The position numbers and the translations under genes were made by a program. From assembly GCA_022447925.1 (NCBI GenBank), contig JAKUTS010000007.1:40355-104354 (forward strand): DNA of 64,000 nt, written 5' to 3'. Shown here one piece after another: positions 1-8,005 of this stretch; the stretch's first letter is position 1; the number at the start of each line of letters is the position of its first letter. Below the pieces are notes generated by a model. It had not been told where the DNA came from. It did no database searches and saw nothing but the letters and a program-made list of their open reading frames with translations. This stretch comes from SAR202 cluster bacterium (GTDB taxonomy: Bacteria > Chloroflexota > Dehalococcoidia > Lucifugimonadales > UBA2962).

Positions 1-2
1 TG

Positions 3-236
3 AATTCATCTGAATGGGTTAATTCAAAAGAAGGACAGGGTCATCTTAAACACGAAACACTTGAGGATGGGTTTATTTTTGGATCAGTTGGTAAAGTTAA
101 GGATCAAATTAATGACCTTCGCCAGGCAGGTGTAAATAATCTAATGTTAAAGGTGAATACAGGGCAAATGGATTATCGAGTTGTTGAAAAAACAATTCGA
201 CTATTGGGTGATGAGGTCATACCGTTTTTCACCTGA
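3..236 (+). CDS. LLM-class flavin-dependent oxidoreductase, C-terminal fragment
   Basis: An open frame enters from the left edge and stops at 234-236, giving about 77 residues. The end of the protein contains GSVGKVKDQINDLRQAG followed by a stretch like the last helix of luciferase-like (LLM class) F420/FMN-dependent oxidoreductases, where a Gly-(S/T)-Pro/Val-x-x-Val sequence binds the flavin phosphate and leads into the final alpha helix. The gene converges on the HIT gene just downstream. Only the tail is visible, so substrate and cofactor cannot be told; the family assignment is by pattern recognition on a short fragment. Confidence 0.55.
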   Translation, partial: NSSEWVNSKEGQGHLKHETLEDGFIFGSVGKVKDQINDLRQAGVNNLMLKVNTGQMDYRVVEKTIRLLGDEVIPFFT

Positions 237-250
237 AATAAAAATCAATT

Positions 251-592
251 TTAAAAATCCACATAAAAACCTAGGCGCTTTCCTCCTATCAGGTGCAAGT
301 GACCATGTTCTTGGGTTTGTAGCCCGTCATTTCCAAAATTGGATAATAATCGATATCCATTTGGACACATCTCTCTACCTATGTCTACCGCCAATGCCGA
401 AATTTTATTGAAAAGTTTTTTGTCCTGCCACAACTGGCTTTGAGATATGTGTGCTTTAGGCACGAACAAAATCATAACGGGTGCCCAATCTAGTACATTA
501 TCAAACACAGATATTTCGGTGTCTTGATAATGGATTTTACCAGGAGAACGCCCATGCGCTACTTCGCAAAGTATGCAAATTGTGTCTTTCAT
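251..592 (-). CDS. HIT-family nucleotide-binding protein
   Basis: The 113-residue protein has the histidine triad near its C-terminus (His96-Gly-His98-Leu-His100), the signature of HIT hydrolases/transferases, and a Cys6-x-x-Cys9 pair at the N-terminus like the zinc ligands of HINT-type members. The family hydrolyses or transfers nucleoside monophosphates from phosphoramidates or dinucleotides in the cytoplasm; the exact substrate cannot be read from sequence. It is the last gene on the minus strand after the replication operon, 75 bases beyond the helicase-loader gene, and may be cotranscribed with it. Length is normal for a single-domain HIT protein. Confidence 0.85.
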   Translation of the reverse strand: MKDTICILCEVAHGRSPGKIHYQDTEISVFDNVLDWAPVMILFVPKAHISQSQLWQDKKLFNKISALAVDIGREMCPNGYRLLSNFGNDGLQTQEHGHLHLIGGKRLGFYVDF

Positions 593-667
593 ATGATGGG
601 TTAATTTATTAAGTTAAGTTTTTAATTTGATCAAACTTCAACTATATGAAGTGTTTTATTGTTGACT

Positions 668-2044
668 TTATCGGCGCCGAAAGTCTTTTGATACTATGGT
701 TAGGACATATCCAACTGCCTTGTCGGCTGCCCGAGAACGTATTGGTCCGAGTTCTCCAGTAAAGTCATCTAGTGTTGTTATTATGGTGGGCAACTTCAGA
801 TTATGTCTATGAACTAACAATTGATATAATTTCTCTTCTGCCCAAGGGCCTCCTCTTTCTTGACCAAGGTCATCAAGAATTAGGACGCCAGCATTTCTGA
901 TTCTTTCGAAAATCTCATCATATCTAATTGCACTATTTGGTGTGTAGCTACTTCTTAGGTAATCTAGTAGGTCAGGAACGAAAGCAAAGAAAACATCATC
1001 ACCTTCCCTAATCCGTTGACTGCCAATGGCAACTGCTAGATGAGTTTTACCAACTCCGGTGGAACCGGATAAGGTCAGCCATCCATCAGGATATGAAGCA
1101 TATGTTTTACTTACTTCCAATGCTAGTTTCAAGCTTGCTTTTTCTTTGGAATTTATACCTGTAGTGGTTGTTTTATATGAATCTAGAGTCATCCGGTCTT
1201 GCAGGTCTTTAGGGATGCTACCTAAACCAAATCCAATATCTGAAGGCTTTAACCTAATAATTTTTGAGAGGTGCTCAGTTTTTAATCTAGATCGAATGTA
1301 AGAATCCAATGAACTAAGTTCTTGTGAAGTTGCTATAACTGTTGGCAATTCTGCATTAAATCTATGATTGAGTATTTGCTGCAATTTCTCTAATGCCCAA
1401 GGAGTAGGGTATGCGCTACCTAAGTCATCGAGAATCAGCAAGGGAGTATTTCGAACCCGATCGAACAGCTCACTGTAAGAATATGGTGTGTCAGGTGCGA
1501 AGCTACTTCTTAAGTGATCCATCAAATCTGGTACATCTATATAAATTGCAATATGCCCGTTCTGTATGCATTGGTTTGCAATTGCAGCAGATAAATGGGT
1601 TTTTCCGGAACCATGTGGACCAACTAATACTAACCAGCCACGCGGAGACATTGTGTATTCTACAGCTGCATCTTTCGCAGTTTTAATCAGCGATTGTATA
1701 TCTGGGACACTAGAAAATTCAGGGACAAAAGATTCGAAATCAAACCTTACTAAATAACCTAAATTACTGTACCGAATTAATTGAGAATTGTTCTGTTCAA
1801 GTAAATTATCTTGCTGGCATGAGCAAATTACAAATCTACCGAAGTCTGGGTGGTCAATTGCAACATCTTCTGTAAACCAACCTAGATCACTACATCGATC
1901 GCAATCGATTTCAACATCATCTTCCTTTTGAGGCTGGATCTCTGATTTAGTATCTTTTGCTGGTGCTTTGTCCAATTTCTTTAATATGTCGCCGATTTCG
2001 TCCACTTTTCCTCCTGTCAGGGTTATTAGTCTGGGATCGCCCAT
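668..2044 (-). CDS. Helicase loader-like protein with two tandem DnaC/DnaI AAA+ domains
   Basis: The 458-residue protein has an N-terminal zinc-binding-like segment (Cys48, Cys51, Cys74, Cys76), as in DnaI-type loaders, then two complete DnaC/IstB-like AAA+ units. Unit 1 has Walker A GPHGSGKT (142-149) and Walker B LILDD near 203-207; unit 2 has GSTGVGKT (327-334) and LILDD near 388-392. Each unit also has an Arg-rich Ile-Arg-Ser-Arg sensor/finger segment (about 250 and 436). Known loaders carry one AAA+ domain and deliver DnaB to DNA. Location after dnaB and a DnaD-like gene supports that role. The ATG start overlaps the DnaD-like gene by 98 bases. An in-frame GTG at 2005 has a strong AGGAGG four bases upstream and may be the real start; it keeps the zinc segment. 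Confidence 0.85.
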   Translation of the reverse strand: MGDPRLITLTGGKVDEIGDILKKLDKAPAKDTKSEIQPQKEDDVEIDCDRCSDLGWFTEDVAIDHPDFGRFVICSCQQDNLLEQNNSQLIRYSNLGYLVRFDFESFVPEFSSVPDIQSLIKTAKDAAVEYTMSPRGWLVLVGPHGSGKTHLSAAIANQCIQNGHIAIYIDVPDLMDHLRSSFAPDTPYSYSELFDRVRNTPLLILDDLGSAYPTPWALEKLQQILNHRFNAELPTVIATSQELSSLDSYIRSRLKTEHLSKIIRLKPSDIGFGLGSIPKDLQDRMTLDSYKTTTTGINSKEKASLKLALEVSKTYASYPDGWLTLSGSTGVGKTHLAVAIGSQRIREGDDVFFAFVPDLLDYLRSSYTPNSAIRYDEIFERIRNAGVLILDDLGQERGGPWAEEKLYQLLVHRHNLKLPTIITTLDDFTGELGPIRSRAADKAVGYVLTIVSKDFRRR

Positions 2045-2654
2045 TTACCTGCCAATTTTCTAGTATGCTTTCAATATACCGCCATGACCTAGCGTTATTC
2101 TTAACTGCCTCGCGAAAAGCCTCATTAATCCAATCATCAGGATAACGTTGCTGCGCGTATTTTAACTCTTCTGTTATTAGAGGGTTAAGTGTGCCAATAT
2201 TATTTTCGTATAGACTAAAAATATTCTCGGTAGGATTGTTGTTTTCAATTACATCTAACTTACTGTCATGGTCTTCATTGATTATGCGGTCAATATTAGA
2301 TTTTGCATCGAAAGTGTTTAGTACTAGTATTCGAGCTTCTCGATCTGTTTTTAAATAAGCACGTCGTATTAACCCATTGTTGATGCATTTATCTATCGAA
2401 TCCTGAATTTTTTCCTTGGATCCGATTACTGTTTGCAGCACCTGGTCAGAAACTAACAAATTTTCCTCTACCCACTTAGGACTCCCTTTTCTTATATGAA
2501 TTAAGTTAAGGAACCTCAAAATACACACAAGGTCATTGTAATCCCGGATTTGTTCTAGCATTGGGCCGAGTAAAGGACTGGGAACTGGAGTAAAATGCAC
2601 TCCTTTAGGAAACCCTGCCCCGTAATTTTTACTATGCATAGACTCTGCTTTCAT
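1947..2654 (-). CDS. DnaD-like primosome/replication initiation protein
   Basis: A 235-residue protein whose last third carries the DnaD C-terminal domain pattern: RYPDDWINEAFREAV followed by SWRYIESILENW, matching the Y-x-x-I-x-x-I-L-x-x-W hallmark. The N-terminal part looks like a winged-helix region. In Firmicutes, DnaD bridges the initiator and the DnaB/DnaI helicase machinery. Here the gene sits between dnaB (34 bases upstream) and the double-AAA+ loader (overlapping), which fits a primosome assembly role. Two in-frame ATGs (residues 1 and 6) are possible starts and neither has a strong ribosome site. Confidence 0.8.
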   Translation of the reverse strand: MKAESMHSKNYGAGFPKGVHFTPVPSPLLGPMLEQIRDYNDLVCILRFLNLIHIRKGSPKWVEENLLVSDQVLQTVIGSKEKIQDSIDKCINNGLIRRAYLKTDREARILVLNTFDAKSNIDRIINEDHDSKLDVIENNNPTENIFSLYENNIGTLNPLITEELKYAQQRYPDDWINEAFREAVKNNARSWRYIESILENWQVNGRSQTNNPDRRKSGRNRRHIKEIGQSTSKRY

Positions 2655-2687
2655 TTGTGCTGTCAGATAAAGTAATCTGGTATCTTT

Positions 2688-4064
2688 CTATACCAATTCT
2701 CTAGATCTGGATCTTCTTTCTAAACTCTCAAATTTAACTAATTCTTTGCGGAAGTACAGTGGTACAGCACCTGTAGGACCGTTTCTATGTTTTGCCACAA
2801 TTATTTCTGCAATGTTTTCAGGATATGGTCTTGAGGGCTCTTTTCGCTCCCAGTCCTCTTTAGTTGTATAGTGATCTTCTCTATAAATAAAAGCTACCAC
2901 ATCTGCATCCTGTTCAATGCTTCCACTTTCACGTAGGTCTGACAGTATTGGTCTATGTGAAGGACGATGCTCCGGCGCACGGCTTAACTGAGATAGAGCC
3001 AAAACTGGCACATTTAGATCTCTAGCTAATGCCTTTAATGATCTCGATATGTCGCCCAATTCTGTTGTTCGATTGTCAGATCTGCGGTTTGAATCGCCCA
3101 TTAATTGCATGTAGTCCACTATGACTAAATCTAATCCTCTTTCAGCTTGTAGACGTCTGGCTTTACCTCGAATTTCGACTGTACCCTGTATAGGCGTATC
3201 GTCCATGTATATTGGTAGTTCAGATAGGACTCCAATGCCGTCTAGCACACGCCTTTCCTCAGATTCGCTTAAAACACCCAAACGTAGCCTGTGGCTATCG
3301 ACACCGGCTTCTGCCGAAAGTAATCTGTTTCCAATTTGCTCAGCACTCATTTCCAGGCTAAATATACCTGTTCGTATTTGTTTTTCAGCAGCATTCCTCG
3401 CAATGTTAAAAGCCAGACTGCTTTTGCCTAAACTAGGCCGAGCGGCTAAAACTATCAAGTCAGATCTTGCAAGGCCATTACCGAGTATTTTATCCAGGTC
3501 AGGGAAACCTGTTTGTATTGGAGTAAGGTTTGCATCATCAAAATCGATGCTTGCGGTTTGTTCCATGTATTCGTCAAGAATAGTACGAATATGCTGGAAA
3601 TCACCTGTTGCTCTATTAGTTCGAATCCCGTAAAGCAACGTTTCAGCATCTCGTAGTGAAACATCACTATCAGAAGATCCTTCATATCCAATAGTGGCTA
3701 TATCGCCGGCAACAGAGATTAATTGACGCATTACTGCAGATGTTTGTACTATCCTTGCATAATGTTCTATATGAACTGAAGTGGGAACTGTTCTTACTAT
3801 TTGCCCAAGATAATTAGAGCCTCCTACATCGTCTAGCAATTCTTTCAGCGATAATTCATGAGCTACTGTCACCTGGTTTATTGCCTCTCCTCTGTCAAAA
3901 AGAGTCATGAAGGATTCATAACATGACCGGGTCCTGGATAAGTAGAAATCATCTGGTCTTAGAAAAGAGGATATTTGGGTTAGAGCAGTCGGATCAATAA
4001 GGACAGCTCCTATTACAGCTTCCTCGGCATCCGCGTCATGTGGCAGCAATCTCTCCGCGTACAA
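2688..4064 (-). CDS. dnaB: Replicative DNA helicase DnaB
   Basis: The 458-residue protein is a full-length hexameric replicative helicase. The N-terminal domain (about 1-105, opening with LLPHDADAEEAVIGAVL) is the primase-interacting domain. The RecA-like C-terminal domain has Walker A ARPSLGKSS, the FSLEMSAEQ motif, Walker B LVIVDYMQLM, and the DLRESGSIEQDAD arginine-finger region. It unwinds DNA at the fork and recruits primase. The start is TTG at 4064; a GAGGA lies about 12 bases upstream, so initiation may be weak. It follows rplI by 15 bases, the common bacterial rplI-dnaB order, and leads into the loader genes. Confidence 0.97.
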   Translation of the reverse strand: MYAERLLPHDADAEEAVIGAVLIDPTALTQISSFLRPDDFYLSRTRSCYESFMTLFDRGEAINQVTVAHELSLKELLDDVGGSNYLGQIVRTVPTSVHIEHYARIVQTSAVMRQLISVAGDIATIGYEGSSDSDVSLRDAETLLYGIRTNRATGDFQHIRTILDEYMEQTASIDFDDANLTPIQTGFPDLDKILGNGLARSDLIVLAARPSLGKSSLAFNIARNAAEKQIRTGIFSLEMSAEQIGNRLLSAEAGVDSHRLRLGVLSESEERRVLDGIGVLSELPIYMDDTPIQGTVEIRGKARRLQAERGLDLVIVDYMQLMGDSNRRSDNRTTELGDISRSLKALARDLNVPVLALSQLSRAPEHRPSHRPILSDLRESGSIEQDADVVAFIYREDHYTTKEDWERKEPSRPYPENIAEIIVAKHRNGPTGAVPLYFRKELVKFESLERRSRSRELV

Positions 4065-4079
4065 TTCTAAAAACTATCC

Positions 4080-4763
4080 TCAGGATTTTTTCTCGTCCAC
4101 TTTACCGTCAGTGTCCGAGTCTAATTCAGCTTCTACTATATCTGCATCTTCTGTTTCAGTCTGTTCTTCTGAACCTGATTCGTCATTTGACTTGTCTGGT
4201 TCATTTGAAGATTCTGTATTAATTGTATCTGTATCATTATCATCTTCAACTAACTCAGTTTCATCGGGGTTGGAATCCTGATCAGCTAATTGTTGTATAA
4301 AAGTTTCTGGGTCTGTATCGGTAGGATGTACTAATAGTTCCACTTCCACATCTACTTCTTGATGTAATCGTATTTTAGCCGTAAATAAACCGACGTTTCT
4401 TATTGAGTCAGAAATCGCGATAATTCTTCTGTCTATAGTAGTTTCGAGCAGCTCCGAAAGTTTTGCCGCTACAATTGCATTAGTTACTGAACCATAAAGA
4501 CGGCCACCAGGCCCCGACCTCATTTCCAGGTCCAGCCTTATTCCTGTTAACTTGTCTCCAAGCAATGTCATGTCATTCAACTTTTTGATTCTATCTTTTT
4601 CAGCTTGATTGCTAAGCTTATCCAACCTTTGAAGAGAATCATGAGTTGCAATTACAGCAAGGTTTTTAGGTATTAAATAATTTCTAGCAAACCCAGGCTT
4701 GACATCTTTAACCTCTCCTCCGTTAGCTACGCCTTCTACGTCTTCAAGAAAAACCACTTTCAT
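4080..4763 (-). CDS. rplI: 50S ribosomal protein L9 with long acidic C-terminal tail
   Basis: Residues 1-150 are a complete L9: the N-terminal RNA-binding module (MKVVFLEDVEGVANGGEVKD, PGFARNYLIP), the long connecting helix, and the C-terminal module with GPGGRLYGSVT. L9 sits at the base of the L1 stalk of the large subunit and restrains frameshifting. The protein is 227 residues, about 75 more than usual. The extra tail (from about 152) is rich in Asp, Glu, Ser and Thr with almost no hydrophobic residues, so it is probably disordered. It is the first gene of the leftward rplI-dnaB operon and is divergent from rpsP. Confidence 0.96.
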   Translation of the reverse strand: MKVVFLEDVEGVANGGEVKDVKPGFARNYLIPKNLAVIATHDSLQRLDKLSNQAEKDRIKKLNDMTLLGDKLTGIRLDLEMRSGPGGRLYGSVTNAIVAAKLSELLETTIDRRIIAISDSIRNVGLFTAKIRLHQEVDVEVELLVHPTDTDPETFIQQLADQDSNPDETELVEDDNDTDTINTESSNEPDKSNDESGSEEQTETEDADIVEAELDSDTDGKVDEKKS

Positions 4764-4983
4764 TTGTAAATCCTATATGTACATCTTGACTCATACGAAA
4801 TATCAATCGCGATATACTAAATTTTTGTAAATTAAGAATTCAGTACATTAAGTCTGCAAAAATAATGCCTGATAATGTTACAACTATACTGTGATATCAG
4901 TCGCTAACACAAGCTTTCGATATGGAAGCAGGCGTTAATAAAAACAATTCAACATATTCGTCTGATACCGGCCCCATACCTCG

Positions 4984-5013
4984 TTGACAGCTAGTTATAG
5001 CTAATACTAGACT
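4984..5013 (+). promoter_or_regulatory. Candidate promoter for the rpsP operon
   Basis: A perfect -35 hexamer TTGACA (4984-4989) is followed after 18 bases by TAGACT (5008-5013), a fair -10; TACTAG three bases earlier (15-base spacing) is an alternative. It lies about 40 bases before the rpsP GTG start, in the 290-base divergent gap between rplI and rpsP. I see no other clear element in that gap. Confidence 0.5.
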
Positions 5014-5053
5014 AAATTATAGGTTACAAACAGAGATTTGTATTGGAGATTTT

Positions 5054-5311
5054 GTGCTTAAGATTCGACTTAGAAGAGTAGGGGGCAAAAAACAGCCTTC
5101 TTACAGAATAGTTTTAGCTGATTCGCGAGAAGCTCGTGATGGTGCGTTCATTGAACAATTGGGATTATATGATCCTAAAACGGATCCTCCTACAATAGTT
5201 ATCGACACGATAAAGACACAGGAGTGGATATCTAAAGGTGCGCAAGCCACTGACTCTGTGTCTAGAATTTTAAACACTCATGAAAATCAGTCCAAACAAA
5301 AAGACGTATAA
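5054..5311 (+). CDS. rpsP: 30S ribosomal protein S16
   Basis: The 85-residue protein matches bacterial S16: KIRLRRVGGKKQPSYRIV, DSREARDG and IEQLGLYDP are family hallmarks. S16 is an early assembly protein of the small subunit body. The start is GTG at 5054 with GGAG five bases upstream. It opens a rightward operon (khpA, rimM, yebC, ruvC, ruvA, uvrB); rpsP-khpA-rimM is a widely conserved order. Confidence 0.97.
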   Translation: MLKIRLRRVGGKKQPSYRIVLADSREARDGAFIEQLGLYDPKTDPPTIVIDTIKTQEWISKGAQATDSVSRILNTHENQSKQKDV

Positions 5312-5332
5312 GGTTCTTATAGGGGGATAAAA

Positions 5333-5566
5333 ATGAAGGAATTGTTGGAATTCATTGTCAGATCAATTGCTTCTAATCCTGATGAGGTGAAAGTTACTGA
5401 GAGCAGAGAAGATAACGGTAATAAAGTTTTACTTCAGCTTGAGGTTTCACCTAATGACAAGGGTAAAGTGATCGGTCGTCAAGGTCGTGTGGCTCAGTCA
5501 ATAAGGACTTTATTAAGAGTCGCATCAATCAAAAATGGCACTAGGGCTGTTCTAGAAATACTCTAG
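5333..5566 (+). CDS. khpA: KH-domain RNA-binding protein KhpA (YlqC family)
   Basis: A 77-residue single KH domain protein with the RNA-contacting G-R-Q-G loop in KVIGRQGRVAQSIRTLLR. KhpA binds RNA, often together with KhpB/Jag, and influences ribosome and cell-division functions in Gram-positive bacteria. It lies 21 bases after rpsP with AGGGGG in front of its ATG, and before rimM, a conserved neighbourhood that supports the assignment. Confidence 0.92.
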   Translation: MKELLEFIVRSIASNPDEVKVTESREDNGNKVLLQLEVSPNDKGKVIGRQGRVAQSIRTLLRVASIKNGTRAVLEIL

Positions 5567-5604
5567 GATAGAACTGCAGCTTTAGCAATTAGTTGTAGAT
5601 TTCA

Positions 5605-6135
5605 GTGGTCGGCTCACAAAAACCTGACTCATCAAACCAAGAAGTAGTTGTAGGCCGCGTTGTGGGCACTTGGGGCATTAACGGCCATGTTAAAGTCAAA
5701 AGATTCGGTAGCTCAAACGGTGTATTCACACCAGGTTCAGTCCTAACTCACACTGATGGTGATTTAATCGTTATTTATGTCCGGGCAAAAACTTCACAAA
5801 ACAATGATATGTTGGTTGTTAAGTTTAAATCAATTGACAACGTATCTATGGCGTCAGCACTAACCGGCATAGAATTAAAAACATCGTCATCTATATTGGA
5901 AGATTTACCAGATTGGAACTATTATCATTATGAGCTAATAGGCTTAAAAGTATTATCCAATAATGGGGAACATATTGGGACACTAGACAAAATCATCGAG
6001 ACTGGAGCAAACGATGTATATGTCGTTACTTCTAGTGATGGCGATGAATTACTATTTCCCGCAATACGGGATGTGATAAAAGAGGTGAATATAGAAACTC
6101 AGGTTTTGATAGTAGAACCACAAGATATAATTTAA
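5605..6135 (+). CDS. rimM: Ribosome maturation factor RimM
   Basis: The 176-residue protein has the RimM N-terminal beta-barrel (VVGRVVGTWGINGHVKVKRF, typical VG-x-V-G-x-x-G-x-x-G-x-V-x-V pattern) and the C-terminal PRC-barrel (YYHYELIGLKVLSNNGEHIGTL, ending in LLFPAIRDVI). RimM assists maturation of the 30S head by binding S19 and 16S rRNA. The start is GTG at 5605 with only a weak upstream site. It sits in the usual place after rpsP and khpA; trmD and rplS, which often follow, are not here. Confidence 0.94.
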   Translation: MVGSQKPDSSNQEVVVGRVVGTWGINGHVKVKRFGSSNGVFTPGSVLTHTDGDLIVIYVRAKTSQNNDMLVVKFKSIDNVSMASALTGIELKTSSSILEDLPDWNYYHYELIGLKVLSNNGEHIGTLDKIIETGANDVYVVTSSDGDELLFPAIRDVIKEVNIETQVLIVEPQDII

Positions 6136-6153
6136 CAGTTATATATATAACTG
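6136..6153. repeat. 18-bp perfect AT palindrome between rimM and yebC
   Basis: CAGTTATATATATAACTG is a perfect inverted repeat starting on the base after the rimM stop and ending just before the GGAAGGA ribosome site of yebC. It could be a hairpin in the polycistronic mRNA or a protein site; it lacks the GC stem and T-run of a terminator. Confidence 0.6.
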
Positions 6154-6165
6154 GGAAGGAAATAA

Positions 6166-6918
6166 ATGTCAGGTCACTCTAAATGGTCGACAATCAAGCA
6201 TGCTAAAGCGGTTACAGATGCACGCCGTGGCAAGATGTTTACTAAGTTGTCTAAAGAAATTATTGTTGCCGCTCGGGCTGGGGGCGGCGATACGGAATCA
6301 AACTTTAAATTGCGAATGGCGGTTCAACACGCTAAAGACGCTAATATGCCTTCAGATACGATTGAACGTGCAATTCAAAGAGGTACAGGGCAGTTAACTG
6401 AAGGAGCTCAATTGACTGAGATGAGATACGAAGGCTATGGCCCAGGAGGAACAGCTATATTACTTGAAGCTTTAACTGATAATAGAAATCGTACTGCCTC
6501 TGATGTGCGTTCAACATTCTCCAAAGGCGGTGGCAGCTTAGCAGAAGTTGGCTCCGTTGCCTGGCAATTTGAACAGAAAGCTTTGTTTATAGTTAAATGT
6601 GACTCAAGTATTTCTGAAGATATTGCTATGGTCGCTATTGACGCGGGAGCGGTTGATTTTGATATCGATGATTCATTGATGGAAATATATTCTCCCGTGG
6701 AACAATTTGATTCTGTTAGGAAGGCGTTGAACACTCATGATACCGAGATAGCTTCATCCGCTGTATCAATGATCCCTGTTAATACTGTTGAACTTGATTT
6801 GAAAAACGCTAAGCCTACATTGAGGCTATTAGAGAAATTGGAAGACCTAGACGATGTCCAAAGAGTTTATTCGAATGGAAATTTTCCGCAGGAAGCAATA
6901 GATCAGTATGGTAATTAA
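6166..6918 (+). CDS. YebC/PmpR family protein
   Basis: The 250-residue protein is a standard YebC/TACO1 family member: it opens with MSGHSKWSTIKHAKAVTDA-R-R-G-K, has the conserved NMPSDTIERAI and YEGYGPGG segments, and ends normally. Family members act as transcriptional regulators (PmpR) or, as shown more recently for some, help ribosomes translate proline-rich stretches. The start has a good GGAAGGA. Its position ahead of ruvC and ruvA is a classical yebC-ruvC-ruvA arrangement. Confidence 0.95.
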   Translation: MSGHSKWSTIKHAKAVTDARRGKMFTKLSKEIIVAARAGGGDTESNFKLRMAVQHAKDANMPSDTIERAIQRGTGQLTEGAQLTEMRYEGYGPGGTAILLEALTDNRNRTASDVRSTFSKGGGSLAEVGSVAWQFEQKALFIVKCDSSISEDIAMVAIDAGAVDFDIDDSLMEIYSPVEQFDSVRKALNTHDTEIASSAVSMIPVNTVELDLKNAKPTLRLLEKLEDLDDVQRVYSNGNFPQEAIDQYGN

Positions 6919-6924
6919 TCTCTA

Positions 6925-7416
6925 ATGCGGATCCTTGGCGTTGATCCAGGCACAATTAATATGGGAGTTGGACTTGTGGAAGTCATTGATGATCAGTTGA
7001 TTCATTTATACTCATCGACATTAAAATCTCCTAAGTCGCATGATTTGCCTAAACGATTGTCGTCTCTGTTGTATTCGTTGAGAGAATTAGTTGGACAATG
7101 GGAACCAGATACTATTGCTATAGAGCATCCATTTGTTGGGAAAAATGTTAAGTCTGCTTTAGCGATAGGACAGGCTCAAGCTTTAGCAATGATTGTTGCT
7201 GCAGAAAAGGATATCGAATTATCTCTATACAGTCCTACTGAAATAAAAAAATCTGTTACTGACTATGGAGGGAGTTCCAAAGATCAGGTAAGGTCTATGG
7301 TGACTGCTATTTTAGACCTTGATGACGATAACATGAGCATGGACTCATCTGATTCTCTTGCTGTCGCACTGTGTCACTACAATGCAATTCGATATAGAGA
7401 TATCATGGAAATATAA
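6925..7416 (+). CDS. ruvC: Crossover junction endodeoxyribonuclease RuvC
   Basis: The 163-residue protein cleaves Holliday junctions as a dimer. The acidic active site can be followed: Asp7 in GVDPGTINMG, Glu in TIAIEHPFVGKN (about 68), and the C-terminal Asp pair in SSDSLAVALCHY. Length is normal. It begins six bases after yebC and is followed 13 bases later by ruvA. Confidence 0.96.
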   Translation: MRILGVDPGTINMGVGLVEVIDDQLIHLYSSTLKSPKSHDLPKRLSSLLYSLRELVGQWEPDTIAIEHPFVGKNVKSALAIGQAQALAMIVAAEKDIELSLYSPTEIKKSVTDYGGSSKDQVRSMVTAILDLDDDNMSMDSSDSLAVALCHYNAIRYRDIMEI

Positions 7417-7429
7417 ATGGTGTTGAAAA

Positions 7430-8002
7430 ATGATTACTAATGTTAAAGGTAAAATTCTAAAAATTGGCATAGATTGGGTGGATATAGATCTGGGGCCAAT
7501 AGCGCTAAGAATTAATGTTCCAAGTTCATCAATTTATTCTTTAGGCAAAAGTGGAGATACTGTCATTCTTTTTACGAGCATGCAAGTTAGAGAAGATAGT
7601 ATGACTTTATATGGTTTCGAATCAGACGAATCCAGATCGAGTTTTGAATCTCTCATCTCTATTAATGGAGTAGGTCCGAGGTTAGGACTTGCTATTATGT
7701 CTATGTTTTCGGTTAGTGACTTGACACAAGCTGTAAATACAGAGGACCAACTAGCATTTAGTAAAGTCCCTGGTGTAGGCAAGAAGACAGCCGGAAGAAT
7801 CATTCTGGAATTAAAAGGACAGTTAGCTAAAGGTTTATCAGCGGTAGATACAGGTGAGTCACATACAGAAGTGCTGGAAGCATTAACTGCATTAGGTTAT
7901 TCGATTAACGAAGCTCGAGAGGCAGTGAAGCTTAGCGAAACGGATGCCGATTTACCGATGGAAGAACGAGTTCGAGCTGCATTAGAACATCTTTCTGGAT
8001 AA
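7430..8002 (+). CDS. ruvA: Holliday junction branch-migration protein RuvA
   Basis: The 190-residue protein has the three RuvA domains: an OB fold at the N-terminus, two helix-hairpin-helix motifs (FESLISINGVGPRLGLAI and FSKVPGVGKKTAGRIILEL), and a small C-terminal UBA-like domain (EVLEALTALGYSINEAREAV) that contacts RuvB. It holds the four-way junction for the RuvB motor. ruvB is not in this operon; uvrB follows directly instead. Confidence 0.96.
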   Translation: MITNVKGKILKIGIDWVDIDLGPIALRINVPSSSIYSLGKSGDTVILFTSMQVREDSMTLYGFESDESRSSFESLISINGVGPRLGLAIMSMFSVSDLTQAVNTEDQLAFSKVPGVGKKTAGRIILELKGQLAKGLSAVDTGESHTEVLEALTALGYSINEAREAVKLSETDADLPMEERVRAALEHLSG

Positions 8003-8005
8003 ATA

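Noticed and set aside
1059..1757. Several plus-strand open frames inside the loader gene
   Set aside because: They are shadows of the strong minus-strand coding frame; no domain or ribosome site supports them.
3121..3633. A 170-residue plus-strand frame inside dnaB
   Set aside because: It overlaps the clear dnaB coding frame on the other strand and shows no family pattern.
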